Assembly (NCBI GenBank): GCA_003439945.1
Contig: QVRM01001397.1
Coordinates: 274,368-338,367 of the forward strand
Direction: 5' to 3'
Length of the DNA stretch: 64,000 nucleotides
Origin: Dermanyssus gallinae
Taxonomy: Eukaryota > Arthropoda > Arachnida > Mesostigmata > Dermanyssidae
The notes beneath the pieces were generated by a model that was not told where the DNA came from, searched no databases, and saw only the letters and a program-made list of their open reading frames with translations. Below, piece by piece: positions 63,968 through 64,000 of the stretch (position 1 is the stretch's first letter; each line of letters begins with the position of its first letter). Position numbers and translations under genes: made by a program.

Positions 63968-64000
63968 GTATATATTGTATATATATATATATATATATAT
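63968..64000. repeat. (TA)n microsatellite at window edge
   Basis: TA array running off the right end of the window. Confidence 0.9.

Larger units (their letters stand above)
49268..64000 (+). other. ci intron after exon D (3' end outside window)
   Basis: 14.7 kb with no recognisable zinc-finger exon. Contents: an AT-rich quiet stretch (49340-50100), TA arrays (50098-50126, 50742-50776, 50990-51015, 57567-57633, 59543-59588, 62707-62740, 63968-64000), GTT blocks (51320-51630, 53690-53880, 54545-54890, 56330-56410, 58000-58760, 61730-61950), one SINE family 2 copy and several minisatellites. That it is all intron is inferred from the missing downstream exons; small undetected genes are possible. 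Confidence 0.55.

Noticed and set aside
49268..64000. Search for the GLI C2H2 zinc-finger exons
   Set aside because: No CX2-4C...HX3-5H finger block or HTGEKP linker seen on either strand, so the fingers lie outside the window.

Overview
The window is arthropod nuclear DNA dominated by the long introns of one developmental gene. Four exons on the + strand (about 18056-18202, 27460-27617, 36947-37039 and 48659-49267) encode the part of a Cubitus interruptus/GLI transcription factor that lies N-terminal to its zinc fingers. The evidence is an HEGRY block, a SPYLD...LSPLD block, an HMDYLQQM block, and a [16 protein letters not shown] / MIRFSPN / SYGHLS block that reads almost like Drosophila Ci. 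Every junction has a consensus GT donor, and the reading phases at the junctions agree (2/1, 1/2, 1/2, then 0). The C2H2 fingers are not in the window; the intron after 49267 appears to run past its end. Arthropod is inferred from the Ci-like wording. Large introns and the retained HEGRY block suggest a non-dipteran lineage, possibly a chelicerate, but this is tentative.

Layout. 1-11 kb: TE-rich DNA upstream of the first recognised exon. It holds a 5'-truncated, frameshifted non-LTR retrotransposon with a restriction-like endonuclease (2860-4711), a decayed YADD reverse transcriptase scrap (about 5050-5215), a 3' fragment of a second endonuclease-type element (6300-6542), a frameshifted CR1/Jockey-like reverse transcriptase (6555-7854), and a tRNA-derived SINE on the minus strand (8980-9168). 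11-18 kb: almost wholly triplet repeats (GTT, CAA, CAG, CAT, GAC). This could include 5' leader or early intron, but no coding exon is proven. 18.2-27.5 kb, 27.6-36.9 kb, 37.0-48.7 kb and 49.3-64 kb: introns filled with (TA)n, (GTT)n and (CAA)n, minisatellites, two more copies of SINE family 1, two copies of a second SINE family, and a 430-bp element present twice.

In the family, GLI/Ci proteins are the nuclear effectors of Hedgehog signalling. The last exon here carries the SUFU-docking motif (SYGHLS), flanked by alanine, serine and threonine tracts encoded by GC-rich triplet runs. In two exons the conserved frame and the best-looking upstream frame differ by what looks like one extra base; this may be an assembly error or real. 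No tRNA, rRNA, CRISPR or second confident protein-coding gene was found. Most long open frames are read-through of triplet microsatellites.
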